Origin: Hanleya hanleyi
Lineage: Eukaryota > Mollusca > Polyplacophora > Lepidopleurida > Hanleyidae
Assembly: GCA_036873755.1 (NCBI GenBank)
Contig: JAVTVY010051524.1
Location: 62,001-126,000 of the forward strand
Direction: 5' to 3'
DNA length: 64,000 bases
This document shows positions 35,660 to 44,943 of this stretch, in pieces. Each line of letters begins with the position of its first letter. Position 1 is the stretch's first letter. A program made the translations under genes and the position numbers. The notes under the pieces were generated by a model that did no database searches, was not told the origin of the DNA, and was given only the letters and a program-made list of their open reading frames with translations.

Positions 35660-37005
35660 TCTTTTGCCATGCATAGAAGATTTTGTGAAATTCCATTATT
35701 CTATCATATATCGGGAAAGATTTGTAGAAGTCTTCAAATATTGTACTGGAGAATATACGCGCGAGTTGAGTTGAGCCAGATTAGTTGAGCCAGATACGCC
35801 CATGTTGCAATTGTACAAAACATTGAATGAATTTTCCCACGTGACGGCATCATGTGACTTTCCCACGACCTCAAGGCGGAATACTATAGATGGATGGATG
35901 TAATTGGTTACTGCATCACACCGTGCTGGTAACTGATCACAGGCCCTCAGAACAAGAGTTTGGGGAGTGTGGGCGGTGGTATTAGGGTGAAGTGTCGAAA
36001 TATAGGGTATCTATACATAACCCTATGCTTTATATATAAATACATTTTTGTATAAAGCATGGGGTTATGAGAGAGGGACTGTGGAACTGATCGATCGAAC
36101 ACGCCGTGCAACCCGTTTTCTCCCAAATATATCTACTGTCTTCATACTCATCAACAGGGTGAGTGAGTGAGTGAGTGAGTGAGTGAGTGAATAGGGTTTA
36201 ACGTCGCTTTCAACATTTTTTCGGCTATATCACGATGGGGAAGGGAAGGGAGGGGAGGGGTACGGGCGGCGGCACCTACTTGTAACAGAGCAGATCTAAT
36301 GCTGCCATTTTATAGTGCTATCCCACCAAAATATCATGCCGTAGGCAGACAGGACACCTCACTCAGTCACATTATACTGATATCGAGCGAACCAGTCCTT
36401 GTTCTATCCTCTTAATGCTGAGCGTAAGCGCGGAAGCAACAAGTTCAATTTTTCAAGTCTTTGGTATGACCCGGCCTGGGATCGAACCCAGTACCTACCG
36501 TTTACGAGGCCGACGCTCTACACCTAGGCCACAGCAGTGCGGTCTTACTCACCAACAACACTCTATACCCTTCTTTTCTTCTATCAACCCCCGTCATTCG
36601 CACTTATCTGATCGATTCTGACATCAATTCTTACCAAGTGTCATCATAGTCATATTCTCAATGAAATCCCCCGATAACCAATCATCCTTTGTCCGCTCAG
36701 CATTCTACATATCTGTACACTAGAAATTTCACTCAGTATCCCTTATTTAACTCACTCAAATATCCCAGTATTTTCCCACATTTGTCTACCCTGTGCCTGT
36801 TCTCCCAAGATCACATAATCAAACCATATAGACACCTGCAGTATTTTACCGTATCGTCATCAATCATATATCCAACTATTCTCCCTCTGTGTGCCTATTC
36901 ACCCAGAAAGCTAGAAAAGTGTACCAGTCTTATTTGAAGACCTCTACAAATCACTCTGGATATATGGTAGAACGGTGGAATTTCACAAAATCTTTGATGC
37001 ATGAC
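35660..37005. mobile_element. Possible TIR element carrying a SINE
   Basis: A ~45-bp block at 35,670-35,716 (AGATTTTGTGAAATTCCATT, TCTATCATATATC) recurs inverted at 36,950-37,000. A third copy, in the same orientation as the right end, lies at 39,455-39,506. This suggests TIRs of a non-autonomous element. A 21-bp imperfect hairpin (CATAACCCTATGCTTTATA and partner) lies at 36,017-36,069. No transposase. Confidence 0.4.
36158..36545 (-). repeat. tRNA-derived SINE with GTGA tail
   Basis: Read on the minus strand it starts with a tRNA-like head: A box TGGCCTAGGTGTAGAGCG and B box GGGTTCGATCCC (plus-strand 36,475-36,535). It ends in a conserved tail (complement of TTTAACGTCGCTTTCAACA) and a (TCAC)n run. 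Internal Pol III promoter, body and simple-repeat tail define a SINE. Similar tails are widespread in molluscan genomes, from memory. Confidence 0.8.
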
Positions 37006-37409
37006 ATACCATACCATGCAATCTTAGAGATGTGGTGTGTTTGATAATTTTGTGATGTTCTTTCTAGATTAAGTGATTAATAAACCATTAGTTTGCTAGT
37101 ACCCCCGCTCCAAATCCATATGATCATTATTATGGTGGTCTATATACTCCGTCACCAGACGAACCATTGACAATCCGGGTTTCACCCAATGAGATTCGCA
37201 GACCCCGGCATACGTAGGATATTATGGTAGGGCATGATGGGTCCGGCTACCCTGGTAGTGTTACCTCCCTCTGTATGGTAACGGGTACAAAGTGAGTGAG
37301 TGAGGTACGAGGGAGTGTGGCATGAGTGAGCGAGGAAGCTAAGAGTGATCATACAAGGTCGTATATGAACCATTACAGTCTCTATCCATCCTCAGAGCAT
37401 GCAGGCATC

Positions 37410-38180
37410 ATGTTGAGTAGTGTATGTTATATCAGAAGACACTCTCTCATCGGGATAATATGCTCAGACATATTCGTCTGGCGCATAGCCAAGAGACACT
37501 GCTGAATCCACCCTCTATTGATCCACCAAGTGGAGTTTAGCATCCCTATACGATGAAGCTCAGCGGTCCGACCGGGGTGTGGCAAGACGTCCTGGGCGAT
37601 CAAATTCTTAGAGGAAGGGCACATGACTAGACCCGTTTTGTCTGGTACTACAACCCGTGTCTGCGGGAATATACGATTAAGGAATATGAGCTTCGTCCCA
37701 GGCATTCCTCACGATATCGATCAGGAATAATATTTCAATCCCGAACACACCAACTGGGTAATACTGGATGATCTTATGGGTGCAGCCAAAGGCAATGGAA
37801 ACATCGCCTACTTGTTCAACAAATGATCCCATCACCGGAATCTGTTCGTGATTTATATGACCCAGAATCCTATTCGTCATTCGAAGGCGTTCCAAGAGAT
37901 CGCCATGAACTGCAAAAACTTTGTCTTGTTCACCAACCCCATCGACAGAGCGCAAACCCGCGACGAGGGGTCGAATTTATACTCAGAACATGGACTATTT
38001 CATGCAAGCGTTTTTCAAGCCGCAATGAATCGTCCGTACGGCTACCAGTTTGTGGACTTAAAGCCCCTCGGCCATTGTCAGATCGAGAATCAGCGACCCA
38101 CAGATCATCAACCAAGTGCACGGGCAGTTGAACACCTGGGCGCTCCCGTAGAGCGGACTCTATTCAACACGCCCTCATAA
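37410..38180 (+). pseudogene. Packaging-ATPase pseudogene, relic C
   Basis: Aligns by eye with the copy at 56,633-57,838. The C2H2 finger region (37,425-37,495) is degraded, and an extra G next to the P-loop (about 37,575) shifts the frame, though the lysine codon itself persists. The HHRNLFVIYMTQNP-type block (in a shifted frame) and NPIDRAQTRDEGSNLY follow. The C-terminal third is absent; reading ends at TAA 38,178-38,180. Non-functional. Confidence 0.7.
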
Positions 38181-38314
38181 AACTGTTTACAAAGTGGACC
38201 TCATCGCCCAGAGCAATGTTGAGCGATATGACGCTGACGCCCATCAACGCTCGGTAACTCCCGCCAGTGCCCGTCTCACCACTGGACAACGCCCATCAAC
38301 ACCTATGGACGCCC

Positions 38315-38322
38315 TATAAAAG
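38315..38322 (+). promoter_or_regulatory. TATA box upstream of small ORF s1 in relic C
   Basis: TATAAAAG lies about 40 bp before the frame of the small gene, just after the AACGCC array. Confidence 0.5.
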
Positions 38323-38355
38323 AAGCAGCCCGAAAGAATCTTTTGCGACTATATT

Positions 38356-38670
38356 GTGAATAAGGCTTTCAATGCTCACGCTGCGGCGATCGAGGACGTC
38401 GGACAGGATAGTTGGAAACAGGCGCACATCTACATTAAAAAAGCAGTCATGGCCCTCTATGAAAAGTGTAGGTCATTTCCACTGGAACTGAAGAGAAATC
38501 CCGCGCACGAAAACCAGAGGATGAAGATATGGGGTTATACCCACAGTGGCTCCGAAAAAGGCGGTCAAAATGCGAAAAAAGCTGTGCGAGGACATGTTGC
38601 CGTCACAGTATCCTGGACTGCCTGACGATGCTTAGGGATGAACGAACGAACAATGAACACAGAGACGGGC
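38356..38670 (+). pseudogene. Small element ORF (type s1), relic C, frameshifted
   Basis: The frame from 38,356 begins with GTG, not ATG, and reads MALYEKCRSFPLELKRNPAH; after a frame change near 38,540 the conserved RRSKCEKSCARTCC block follows in another frame. It matches the minus-strand copy at 26,525-26,815. Unknown function; broken. Confidence 0.5.
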
Positions 38671-39104
38671 GAACATGGCCGAAGATTGGCGCAACAACTT
38701 TCTCAAATGGCGGCACAACATACACGGACAATGAACACAATCATGTTATTTAAACAAAAACCCATAGCGGTTCTCCCAGCTTGGGGTTGATTTGATGGAG
38801 GGATGATAAAATGTGGAACACGCCATCCTTTGTTGATGTTGATCTTTTCTTTGTCTTTCTATCTCTGAAAGAAAGGCGCCAACAGCCGTTCAAATCCTTC
38901 CGTTGAATAGGTGTCCGCGTGATTTGGGTGTTTTCACAAGATTTGGGGCGAATAGGTAACGTGCCCCGATGGCAGTACTGAGTTACACGGAAGGTGGCTA
39001 TCTCCGACGGGGTTAAGATTGGCGCTAAGGGTATTCACGGCGTGCATGCCGCGACATTGTAAATATGTACCACTATTTATCATTTTGATCATGATACCCA
39101 ACGT

Positions 39105-39192
39105 TTGCCAGGACGTTTGTCTGAGGCGTCAGTCTTAAGAACTGGTCCACACATATGGGGTCTGGGTTTGAATCCCACACCTGACAGGCACA
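39105..39192 (+). tRNA. tRNA-Leu-like pseudogene or SINE head 1
   Basis: GCCAGGACGTTTGTCTGAGGCG, split here as a degraded A-box arm, is followed by an anticodon arm CAGT-CTTAAGA-ACTG that would give UAA (Leu), a variable arm and a B box GGTTTGAATCCC, then TGACAGGC. The D-arm is too damaged for a working tRNA. Confidence 0.45.
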
Positions 39193-39303
39193 TTTTGGTT
39201 ATACCAGAACATGTTGTAAAAGAATTGTACATATGCACCACTGGTTATGTTGTAAAACAATTAAACATATGCACAACTGTGGGTCATTTTGATCATTATA
39301 GCC

Positions 39304-39432
39304 ACCTTTGCCAGGATGGCCGTGTTGTCTAAGGCGCCAGTCTCATTGATCCGTGATCTTTCCTTCACCAGGAGTATGGGTAGACTGGTCTGCGCATGCG
39401 GGTGTGGGTTAGAATCTAACTCTAGACACGCA
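39304..39432 (+). tRNA. tRNA-Leu-like pseudogene or SINE head 2, intron-like insert
   Basis: GCCAGGATGGCCGTGTTGTC is a near-perfect Leu-type A-box arm; CCAGT and ACTGG form the anticodon stem around ~45 bases, as in intron-containing tRNA-Leu genes. The B box is weak (GGGTTAGAATCTA). Both copies share upstream CATTTTGATCAT and so form a tandem pair. Confidence 0.45.
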
Positions 39433-40758
39433 CCATTTTAACTAAAATCCCCCATAAATCATTCTGGATATATGGTAGAACGGATGAAATTTCACAAAAT
39501 CGTAGTTGCATACTAAGAGGATATAGTATGAGGGTTCGTAAACGGTGGGTGTCTTTTAGAATTTTGTGTAGGGCGATAGAGAGAATTTTTGTTTCTTACC
39601 TACAGGAATATTATACTATAGAGGTATAGGCATATATATATCCGATGTATACTACATACCGGTAGCGTTTTATATGTGTATTTCTCTGGAGAATGTGATA
39701 AATAAAACATAAGTTTTCGAGTGCCTAGCTTGTGAAAAAATGGTGAAGGTCCTCCGACCTTAGCAGCCAGTCATTTATTTACAGAGGATGAAATACAATT
39801 CCGTGAAATGTAAGTGGGTCCGTTGTTTTAAGTCGCCTACAATTTTATAGTCAAGTATATTTGACAATAGAGGTTCATGTATGTGAATCGTTCAAGTGTC
39901 GTCACTGAAAACGGAACAAACCCGGATGGAACAAGATGAGGAATACACTGCCCCGGATGTAGCTTCCGGTTCTACGACGTCATCAAGAATTTGCGGTCAT
40001 ATTTCTGCCCTTAAATAATGCTGGCAACAAATGCATGTATGTATCATGTAGATAGCGTTAGCAATACGGTACTAATAAACATGTAACAATTTCTCATCTA
40101 TATACCGATATACCGAAACTGAACAGGGCACAAAGCAACATAAAAAGCTAGTTCTATAGATGGATGTAGAAGTTATCCAACTTCTATTAATAGTAGATGT
40201 GCTAGTGCTAGTTGTGTCAGTTGATGCCAAAATCGACTAACAGGATATGGCAATCACGAAATATCTTTGGATAGTTGGTATTGTGCTAGTCTCCCATTCC
40301 ACAGTTCTTACTGGTCAAAGTTCCTTGGTTTGTGCAACGGCATGTCCTATCTTCTCTTCTTTGTGTGAACGTTCAGACCTTAATATCATTTTTTAAATAT
40401 AGCACAAAACATTGGGCATGGCGGAATGATGTTTTGTATTTTTGACCTCAAATGTCTCTCGAGTATTGGTATTATGGATTCATACAGGAAAATGCACAAT
40501 TAATGTAAATGTACTGTTATTTGTACATTGAGTATGGGAAAGCCATGTCATTGTATCCATACTTCATGTATATGTTCCAAATTGCGTACAGATTTAAAAT
40601 TAGGAAAATTGGAGTTCCACGCTGCTTTTTGATATCACAGGAATACGTTTTGGATACCGATGAGCCAACTAAGGTGAAAATGTTGTACAATGTTAAAACG
40701 TCACCAGACGTTGTATGCAATGTGTATATATGAGGGACGCATGTCTACATGAACATAC
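39433..40758. other. Intergenic DNA
   Basis: A third copy of the 35,670/36,950 repeat end lies at 39,455-39,506. Otherwise only short unsupported frames are seen up to the retrotransposon target site (ATAC at 40,755-40,758). Confidence 0.5.
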
Positions 40759-43379
40759 TGTAACGGTTTTTCCTCTCTCAAGTGGTTGATAGTCAATTAG
40801 TTACCAAATTGTAACACTTTCTGGTATCTTAGGTCATGGGACTAATCAACCAAATAATACGATTTTTGCTGCCACCAGTGACGTAAGGTGTCACAACCCA
40901 TAAATTTAATATCTTCTCAATACACTTCTCTCTAGTAGCTTGGTCAATGATTCTGGAGGCGTACCGTTATGGATCCGCCTGGATTACTGGATACTCTGGG
41001 TATTAAGAGCCAGTACTGGGTTTTTATCTTCTCCAAACCACTCCAGGTTTTCGCCCAATGATATCGATAGACGTAAACAGATAATCTGAAACACAGTTTT
41101 CTTTTAGTGCCTCCAATAACACTAGAAGATATCTTCAGCAACCCTCAGGATATCCGCAGGATATCACAGGATATTTGCATGCAGGATATTTCTCTAGGAA
41201 AATACCAGGGATGGAGTATGGAATACCATAGGTTAATGCCTAGGACGGCTCGGGTCCATTTAAGATGGCGGCATGCATATGATCCATGGATATTCCCTCA
41301 CAGGATACTCTCGGGATACTGCAGGATATTACGTAGGTTAACATCTCATTTCGTAGGATGCCAATTTGCAGGATATCCAGCATACATGGGAGTAGGATAT
41401 CAAGCAAGGATAACGAAATACCCGTTATCGCCATACCAGAAGGATGTCGTATTCTGCAGGAGATCCGGTTATCGTTCATCTCACTCGTTAAATGGAAATC
41501 TGCAGGATACGCTTCCTTTCTTCAACTCAACACGAATCACCAAATAACACCGATTTCAACAACAATGAAATTTATTATTTGTGAACTGGACGATATGTTA
41601 TTTACAGTATATACACATTATTAATTGTCTCACTGATGCGGTGTACAACAGAAAAATAAATGGGGGTGAGTAAGCTTACATGGTGCTTCTCATATTTGCA
41701 TATATTAAGATTGGATCTCGGAAACTAAATATGCCTCCCCAAGACTTCCATACATCCTTAAGGATAAAGTGTCAGAAAAACTTATGGAATGGAAAGGAAG
41801 TGTCCACCTGCCATCAGCAATAGGCAGTATCATCTACGTATGAGAGGGCGTTTCCACCTGCCACCCGCAACTGACAGTATCGTCTCTATACGAGCAATAA
41901 TTTCCACCTGCCACCCAAGCTTGGCAGTGTCATCTCTGTGCATATTAATTTCCACCTGCCACCTACGACTGGCAGTATCATCTATATGCGTATTAATTTC
42001 CACCTGCCACCCACGACTGGCAGTATCATCTATGTGCGTATTAATTTCCACCTGCCACCTACGTTGTGCAGGAAATACCAGGACCCGAGGGGGATATTCA
42101 ACATTCTTTATTGTAAGGAATTTTGTATCCTTAAGTATATATAGGAAATAACTAGCCATCTCCCATACATATCCTATTCATGACATTCAGAAATCACAGT
42201 GAACTTTGACATCTAAATTCAAAATCTTGACTCTCGGGTATATAATCGTCTCCAAAATGTAAATTAACCAGTCTAAACTGTTGTTTAATCTGTAAACGGT
42301 ATAAATTTGGCTTAAAATCCTCAAATGAACGAGTGAAATCATCCTGTAGGCACAAATTTGGAATTGATCCTTATTTCAGGATGAGAATTGATCCTTATTT
42401 CAGGATGAAGATTGATCCTTATTTCAGGATGAGAATTGATCCTTATTTCAGGATGAGGATTGATCCTTATTTCAGGATGAGGATTGATCCTTGTCTCAGG
42501 ATATAAGTATTTCATCCTTATTTCAGGATATAAGGATTTCATCCTTGTTTCAGGATGTACGGTTTTCATCCTTGTTTCAGAATATAAGGATTCATCCTTG
42601 TTTCATAACAAAGATAAGAATTTTCCCTAAGACATCTCCCATATATTGGTATATCAATCATCTCCCATAGTGAAGGTGTGATGTTACCTCGTCAAAGACA
42701 AGGGGCAGAATGCGAAGTACCTACCGTCATGTAGAATCATATAGACCGCCACAAACCTGTTTACATCACGTGGGTATCTACGGAGATTTTGATTGGCTGA
42801 ACACGAACGATTTCAAAATCTGCGTTGTATCAGCTAATTAACTTTTACAAGCCACGAAAAGTATCAGAAAAAGCGGCCCTAAACTAGAAAACTTCTATGT
42901 AACAATGTCTTATTCTTCTCCAGACATGTACAAAATAATCTGCCCTATTTTCTCATACAAGTTTTGGAACGCTACGATGTCAAATTTCCATATTCAAATA
43001 CTAACAAGCACACAAAGCTGGCGACGTAGTTTTCCGCGAAGTATGAAATGTGCAAGAAATACTGATAAAATACAGCCGTAAAGGACAGATAAAGATGAAC
43101 TACACTTTCACATGAGTATAGATAGGTAAAGTAGAACTCACTTATTCGGGCTAACTAGTTTTTATGCAATGAAAACCCTCAAAGACATAAAAATTAGCCA
43201 AAATTCCCCATGACGAAAACTGGTCCGGCGATAACACCTGTAATGTTACGGCTCTGTCATAAATTCTGCCGATTTTGAAATACGTGAGATTTCGACAATA
43301 AAAACATATTTACATCATGAAATGACACTGGAAAATTATATTGACACATAGTACTTCCAGTCGACCACAAATCGTCACA
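40759..43379 (-). repeat. 3' LTR (2,621 bp)
   Basis: Matches the other LTR along its length. It is ~98 bp shorter mainly because internal minisatellites have fewer units: CCACCTGCCAC-based repeats at 41,798-42,075 and ~24-bp ATTGATCCTTATTTCAGGAT repeats at 42,361-42,601. CAGGATAT words recur through 41,145-41,480. Frames inside the repeats are artefacts. Confidence 0.95.
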
Positions 43380-43393
43380 CTACCCCCTCCCTG
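43380..43393 (-). promoter_or_regulatory. Polypurine tract
   Basis: On the minus strand AGGGAGGGGGTAG directly precedes the 3' LTR, the usual plus-strand-DNA priming site. Confidence 0.8.
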
Positions 43394-43606
43394 GAGTTGT
43401 GCGTCCCCGCACAAACAAACTCCTGAAATATATTAGCAAGCATCAGATATAACAATTATAGATCAGCAAAACAATCAGCAAAGTTATGATGCGATCTAAA
43501 ATTTGTCAATAACATGCTAGATCACATCCGAATCATCAAAATATGATTTAATACAAGGCACATGTGGATAAGGAATTTAAAATCTTGGTATAATACTGCT
43601 GCAAAT

Positions 43607-44875
43607 TTAGATATTATAGGGTGGTGCATCTGGATCCATCAAAAGAGATACATGGTTTCCAAAGCCATGGCACACTTCACATAATAAATCGGTACAAATC
43701 CAAATTCCGTGCTTTGTTTCTGTGGCTGTCTCCGCTGTGGGCACATCTGTAGACGAACTCTTGTCGCATGTCGCTGGCACTGATGTAACTGTGCTGGCCT
43801 CACGGGTCACAGGGTGGAAGTACGTGGCTGAGTCGACCATGGAAATTGGATCTGGACTGATAGGTTCGGTCTGTATATATCTGGAAATCATCTGAAGCGG
43901 AGGTCGAAATGGAAGATAAGAATTTACGGTTTGGGTATGGGTGGTGTGCTTTGTGTATTTTCGAGTGTCCCGGGAAATGTCCTCGTGAACAGTTATGCCA
44001 TTGGGGTATACAATTGTACGGTGGATATGTTCCATACAAGGGTACGGCGCTGTGGAAAACACACCACGCTGAGGAAGCGGTTGCACTGCAATTAAAGACT
44101 GATTTATATCACCAAATACCACTGGTGTACCCTGCGGAGGAGGGTACTGGGTCAGCATAGGCTGTTGAAAGCCACGGACCACGCCTGGATTTGGCTCTGG
44201 GTCGTACACTATTTGGGTGTGAGAAGTGGTTGAAGAGCTTGGTCTTTGTGCAGAGGAGGTGGGGTGAGAGTAGGATGGATTCGAGTGTTCGTAAATTTTT
44301 GATGTAGGTTGGTTGTCATGATGGGAAGTTGGTGGATGAATACAGCTGGTAGATGGGTCGGTCAGTATGTCGCTGACATCAGACATGTACAACGGTGAAA
44401 ACTTGGCATCGCCACTTGTAATGGGCTCATCATCCTGTTGGTCAGGATCTGGCACCAATGGTGTCCCCGGTAAGATTAACGTTACCTCTGGATCCTTCAA
44501 CCCCTTCTCTTCTTCCAACTCCATCTTTCCATCGTTCTCCTCTTTCCTCTGATTCACTTCCCTGTTCTTCTCCACTTTCTTCTGTTCTACTTTTCTGTCC
44601 TCTTTCTTCCGCTTTAATTTTCTGTCCTTCTCCACCTTTTGCTCTACCTTCCTGTCCTTCTCCACCTTTTGCTCTACCTTCCTGTCCTTCTCCACCTTCT
44701 TATCTGGCCTGTGTCTTCTCTTCTCATGATCGTGCAAATTATCACGGCGGTTGAAGACCCTGAAGCAACTCTTGCAAGGGAACTTCTCCGTCTCTCTCTC
44801 ACACATATTTCGATGACGAAGATAATTCGCCTTCAAGGTAAAGGTTGCCTGGCACTGTGGGCATGTAAATAGCAT
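43607..44875 (-). CDS. Retrotransposon ORF3: C2H2 zinc-finger, Lys/Glu-rich protein
   Basis: The open frame extends up to 44,944, one base overlapping the pol stop, but its upstream part lacks an ATG at the very start. I choose ATG at 44,875 (422 residues) because a strong acceptor (CTTGTGTCCATTTTCAG) ends 7 bases before it, as for a spliced third ORF. Residues 5-25 form a C2HC finger (C5, C8, H21, C25) and 34-55 a C2H2 finger (C34, C37, H50, H55). Then comes a highly charged stretch with three KVEKDRK(V/L) repeats, encoded by 30-bp DNA repeats, and a Pro/Ser/Thr-rich remainder. It has no signal peptide or membrane segment, so it is not an envelope. Nucleic-acid binding is inferred. Unusual for this element class. 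Confidence 0.75.
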   Translation of the reverse strand: MLFTCPQCQATFTLKANYLRHRNMCERETEKFPCKSCFRVFNRRDNLHDHEKRRHRPDKKVEKDRKVEQKVEKDRKVEQKVEKDRKLKRKKEDRKVEQKKVEKNREVNQRKEENDGKMELEEEKGLKDPEVTLILPGTPLVPDPDQQDDEPITSGDAKFSPLYMSDVSDILTDPSTSCIHPPTSHHDNQPTSKIYEHSNPSYSHPTSSAQRPSSSTTSHTQIVYDPEPNPGVVRGFQQPMLTQYPPPQGTPVVFGDINQSLIAVQPLPQRGVFSTAPYPCMEHIHRTIVYPNGITVHEDISRDTRKYTKHTTHTQTVNSYLPFRPPLQMISRYIQTEPISPDPISMVDSATYFHPVTREASTVTSVPATCDKSSSTDVPTAETATETKHGIWICTDLLCEVCHGFGNHVSLLMDPDAPPYNI

Positions 44876-44881
44876 CTTGAA

Positions 44882-44899
44882 TCTGAAAATGGACACAAG
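44882..44899 (-). promoter_or_regulatory. Candidate splice acceptor for ORF3
   Basis: A polypyrimidine-rich stretch ending TTTTCAG lies inside the end of the ORF3-frame leader and just before the chosen ATG. A matching donor was not identified. Confidence 0.45.
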
Positions 44900-44943
44900 A
44901 GTAACAGAAATGTAGGTAAGGACACCCATACCAATTTCTCTCA

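Larger units (their letters stand above)
37347..38900 (+). mobile_element. Relic C of the Polinton-like family
   Basis: Plus-strand remnant in the order GTGA-rich leader (37,289-37,335), degenerate TATA (CATACAAGG, 37,350-37,358), ATPase pseudogene, AACGCC-type array (38,225-38,310), TATA and small ORF s1, then a decayed 3' block (38,750-38,880). No terminal arrays are recognisable, so the copy is truncated on both sides. Confidence 0.65.

Noticed and set aside
39105..39432. Functional tRNA-Leu genes
   Set aside because: D-arm and B-box damage make both copies unlikely to fold or be transcribed correctly.
42339..42569. PEIRINSHPEIRI-type repetitive peptides in the LTRs (also at 50,558-50,869)
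   Set aside because: Translation of the ~24-bp LTR minisatellite.
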